Shown here: piece by piece, positions 63,037-64,000 of the stretch
Layout: each line of letters begins with the position of its first letter
Position numbering within the stretch: position 1 is the stretch's first letter
Virus record (IMG/VR): IMGVR_UViG_3300034073_003944
Location: 1-64,000 of that record
Length of the DNA stretch: 64,000 nucleotides
Direction: 5' to 3' (one strand)
Source: a virus
Program-made: the position numbers and the translations under genes
Notes under the pieces: model-generated
What the model was told of the DNA's origin: nothing
The model's database searches: none
What the model saw: the letters and a program-made list of their open reading frames with translations, nothing else

Positions 63037-63117
63037 TGGCGCTTCGGGAGGGATTTGAACCCACATTTACATCCAATTATGCACTTAGAGCTTAGAAGAC
63101 TCCGCCATTACCGAAGC
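63037..63117 (-). tRNA. Aberrant tRNA-Arg (UCU), D-arm missing
   Basis: 81 bases with CCA. Acceptor GCTTCGG/CCGAAGC is perfect, G73. Best anticodon arm GGAGT-CTTCTAA-GCTCT (UCU) starts only seven bases after the acceptor, so there is no D-arm. The region before the T-arm is 22 bases and contains TGCA-TAATTGGA-TGTA, a D-arm-like hairpin with GG in the wrong place. T-loop TTCAAAT is canonical; one T-stem mismatch. Confidence 0.65.
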
Positions 63118-63134
63118 ACGATCACTTATTGAAA

Positions 63135-63464
63135 TTACTGCTTATCCTTCTTTAGTTCATCTTGTACTGACTTACCCAGTTCTGTCAAGCCAAAAAGTGG
63201 CTCTCCATTCTTATCATAACCAACAATCTGTACAAGTCCTTGCTTGACAAGATCATCCACAGTTTCCTTAACCTCCATAAGAGAAGCCTCTTCATAGATT
63301 TCATTGGCTTCAGCTTCGTCACAACCAGTTTCCTTCATAATGTACTCAATGGCAGATTGTCGTTCACACTGCTTATCCAGCTCATCTACATTAAGATTTG
63401 CGCAATGGTTAAGCACTTGATCAATTGTACCGGTAAACATACCACCGTGTTCAGAAAATTCCAT
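63135..63464 (-). CDS. Hypothetical 109-residue acidic protein
   Basis: The C-terminal part (ETVDDLVKQGLVQIVGYDKN, GEPLFGLTELGKSV) looks like a winged-helix end, suggesting DNA binding or a regulator. The N-terminal part is acidic and helical (GCDEAEANEIYEEASLMEVK). Not assigned. Downstream of the gene at 63484 by about 20 bases and probably in the same transcript. Confidence 0.6.
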   Translation of the reverse strand: MEFSEHGGMFTGTIDQVLNHCANLNVDELDKQCERQSAIEYIMKETGCDEAEANEIYEEASLMEVKETVDDLVKQGLVQIVGYDKNGEPLFGLTELGKSVQDELKKDKQ

Positions 63465-63483
63465 AGTATTATTTAATTAATAA

Positions 63484-63792
63484 TTAGACACTAAGATTGA
63501 AATCGTAGCTAGTTTCATCAGTATGCTGCTTGTAGTACCTACGGGCACGATTTGACATGTGATGAAGAACCTTGTTGACATTGTGAGGAACCCTAACATT
63601 AGGCCCCCAACCAAACTCAGCACGACCGAAAGCAATGTCATAAGCACGATGCTTATCAAACTTATCGCCAGCGGTGGTGTTGGTATAACTCCAACCTAGG
63701 CGAATTTGGTTATTGATAACGGTTGCGACGACGAGACCACGAGCATTACCCTTACGATCACGAACGAACTGAGACAGACTAGTATCCTTCAT
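63484..63792 (-). CDS. Conserved phage hypothetical protein
   Basis: 102 residues. SQFVRDRKGNARGLVVATVI, IRLGWSYTNTTAGDKFDKHR and YDIAFGRAEFG match a small basic protein I recall from many large phages (QFxRDRxGxxxGxxxA...xGWSxCNxxxGDxFxKxxGxxIAxxRA). Function unknown. Confidence 0.7.
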   Translation of the reverse strand: MKDTSLSQFVRDRKGNARGLVVATVINNQIRLGWSYTNTTAGDKFDKHRAYDIAFGRAEFGWGPNVRVPHNVNKVLHHMSNRARRYYKQHTDETSYDFNLSV

Positions 63793-63840
63793 ATTTAGTT
63801 TTTTGTTTTTTGGTTTAGATTGTGTACCGACGATAAAACC

Positions 63841-63868
63841 ACTATACCATACCTTTATAGAAAGTCAA
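63841..63868 (-). promoter_or_regulatory. Sigma70-type promoter
   Basis: - strand TTGACT, 16 bases ending TATGG, TATAGT, about 50 bases before the ATG at 63792. Typical of the phage promoters in this window. Confidence 0.8.
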
Positions 63869-64000
63869 GCGGGTATTTTGAAGGAATATAGTTTTTATAT
63901 ATTGAATATAGATTTTAGCTTAGATTCTACTGTATAGAACCAATCTGTATTATTTGAAGGTGTGGTTGGAATTTTACTTAAAAGTATTTTCGTACTATAT

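Overview
The window is most simply read as part of the genome of a large, AT-rich, tailed double-stranded DNA phage (Caudoviricetes). The evidence is tightly packed small genes with ATGA overlaps, several YopX-family early proteins, ThyX, ATP-dependent DNA and RNA ligases, free-standing endonucleases of three classes, a cluster of phage tRNA genes, and about 35 kb of tail-fibre and other virion proteins. The host cannot be named. Clear sigma70-type promoters (TTGACN, spacer 16-18, TATAGT/TAAGAT-like) argue against a Bacteroidota-type promoter system. A long N-terminal extension on the phage AmtB recalls PVC-group transporters, but that is only a hint from memory.

Layout. (1) About 1-13.6 kb, + strand: more than 40 small genes, mostly of unknown function. 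They include five YopX-domain paralogues, an APS-kinase-like protein, two GT-A glycosyltransferases, ThyX, and a receiver-like cyclic-phosphate-processing protein. The stretch ends at an intrinsic terminator. (2) 13.7-15.5 kb, - strand: a two-gene operon for a complete PII signal protein (glnB) and a complete AmtB ammonium channel, both with good Shine-Dalgarno sites unlike most neighbours. (3) 15.6-22.8 kb, + strand: metallophosphoesterase, RNA ligase, DNA ligase, zinc-ribbon proteins and a FkbM-type methyltransferase, with three strong promoters and two intrinsic terminators. (4) 22.8-58.5 kb, - strand: the virion-surface region. Transcription runs from high to low coordinates through small virion genes, four LamG/ConA-like proteins, a GIY-YIG endonuclease and fibre genes built from collagen-like GSSG arrays, repeated GNVGIGTTSP modules and 17-residue NNAFGYxALxxNTTG repeats (one protein has roughly 135 copies). 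It ends in a sulfotransferase and two glycosyltransferases. (5) 58.5-64 kb, mostly - strand: small genes, a DUF4338/Mom-like protein, an HNH and an inverted EDxHD-type endonuclease, and a tRNA cluster (Gly x2, Leu-UAA, CAA, Ile-UAU, Met-CAU, Glu, Lys, Arg, plus fragments).

How the parts may work together. The APS kinase, sulfotransferase, glycosyltransferases and FkbM methyltransferase look like a kit for decorating sugars, either on the fibres beside them or on the host surface. The RNA ligase, cyclic-phosphate-type receiver protein and metallophosphoesterase, together with many tRNAs, suggest RNA (tRNA) repair and replacement. GlnB-AmtB would raise or retune ammonium uptake and nitrogen sensing during infection.

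The most unusual signal is in the tRNA cluster. Two tRNAs have T-loops in which the usual T54/A58 is swapped to A54/T58, others lack normal D-arms or carry extended variable regions, and most are preceded at a nearly fixed distance by a boxA-like AGTTCTTTAA element, often with its own promoter.
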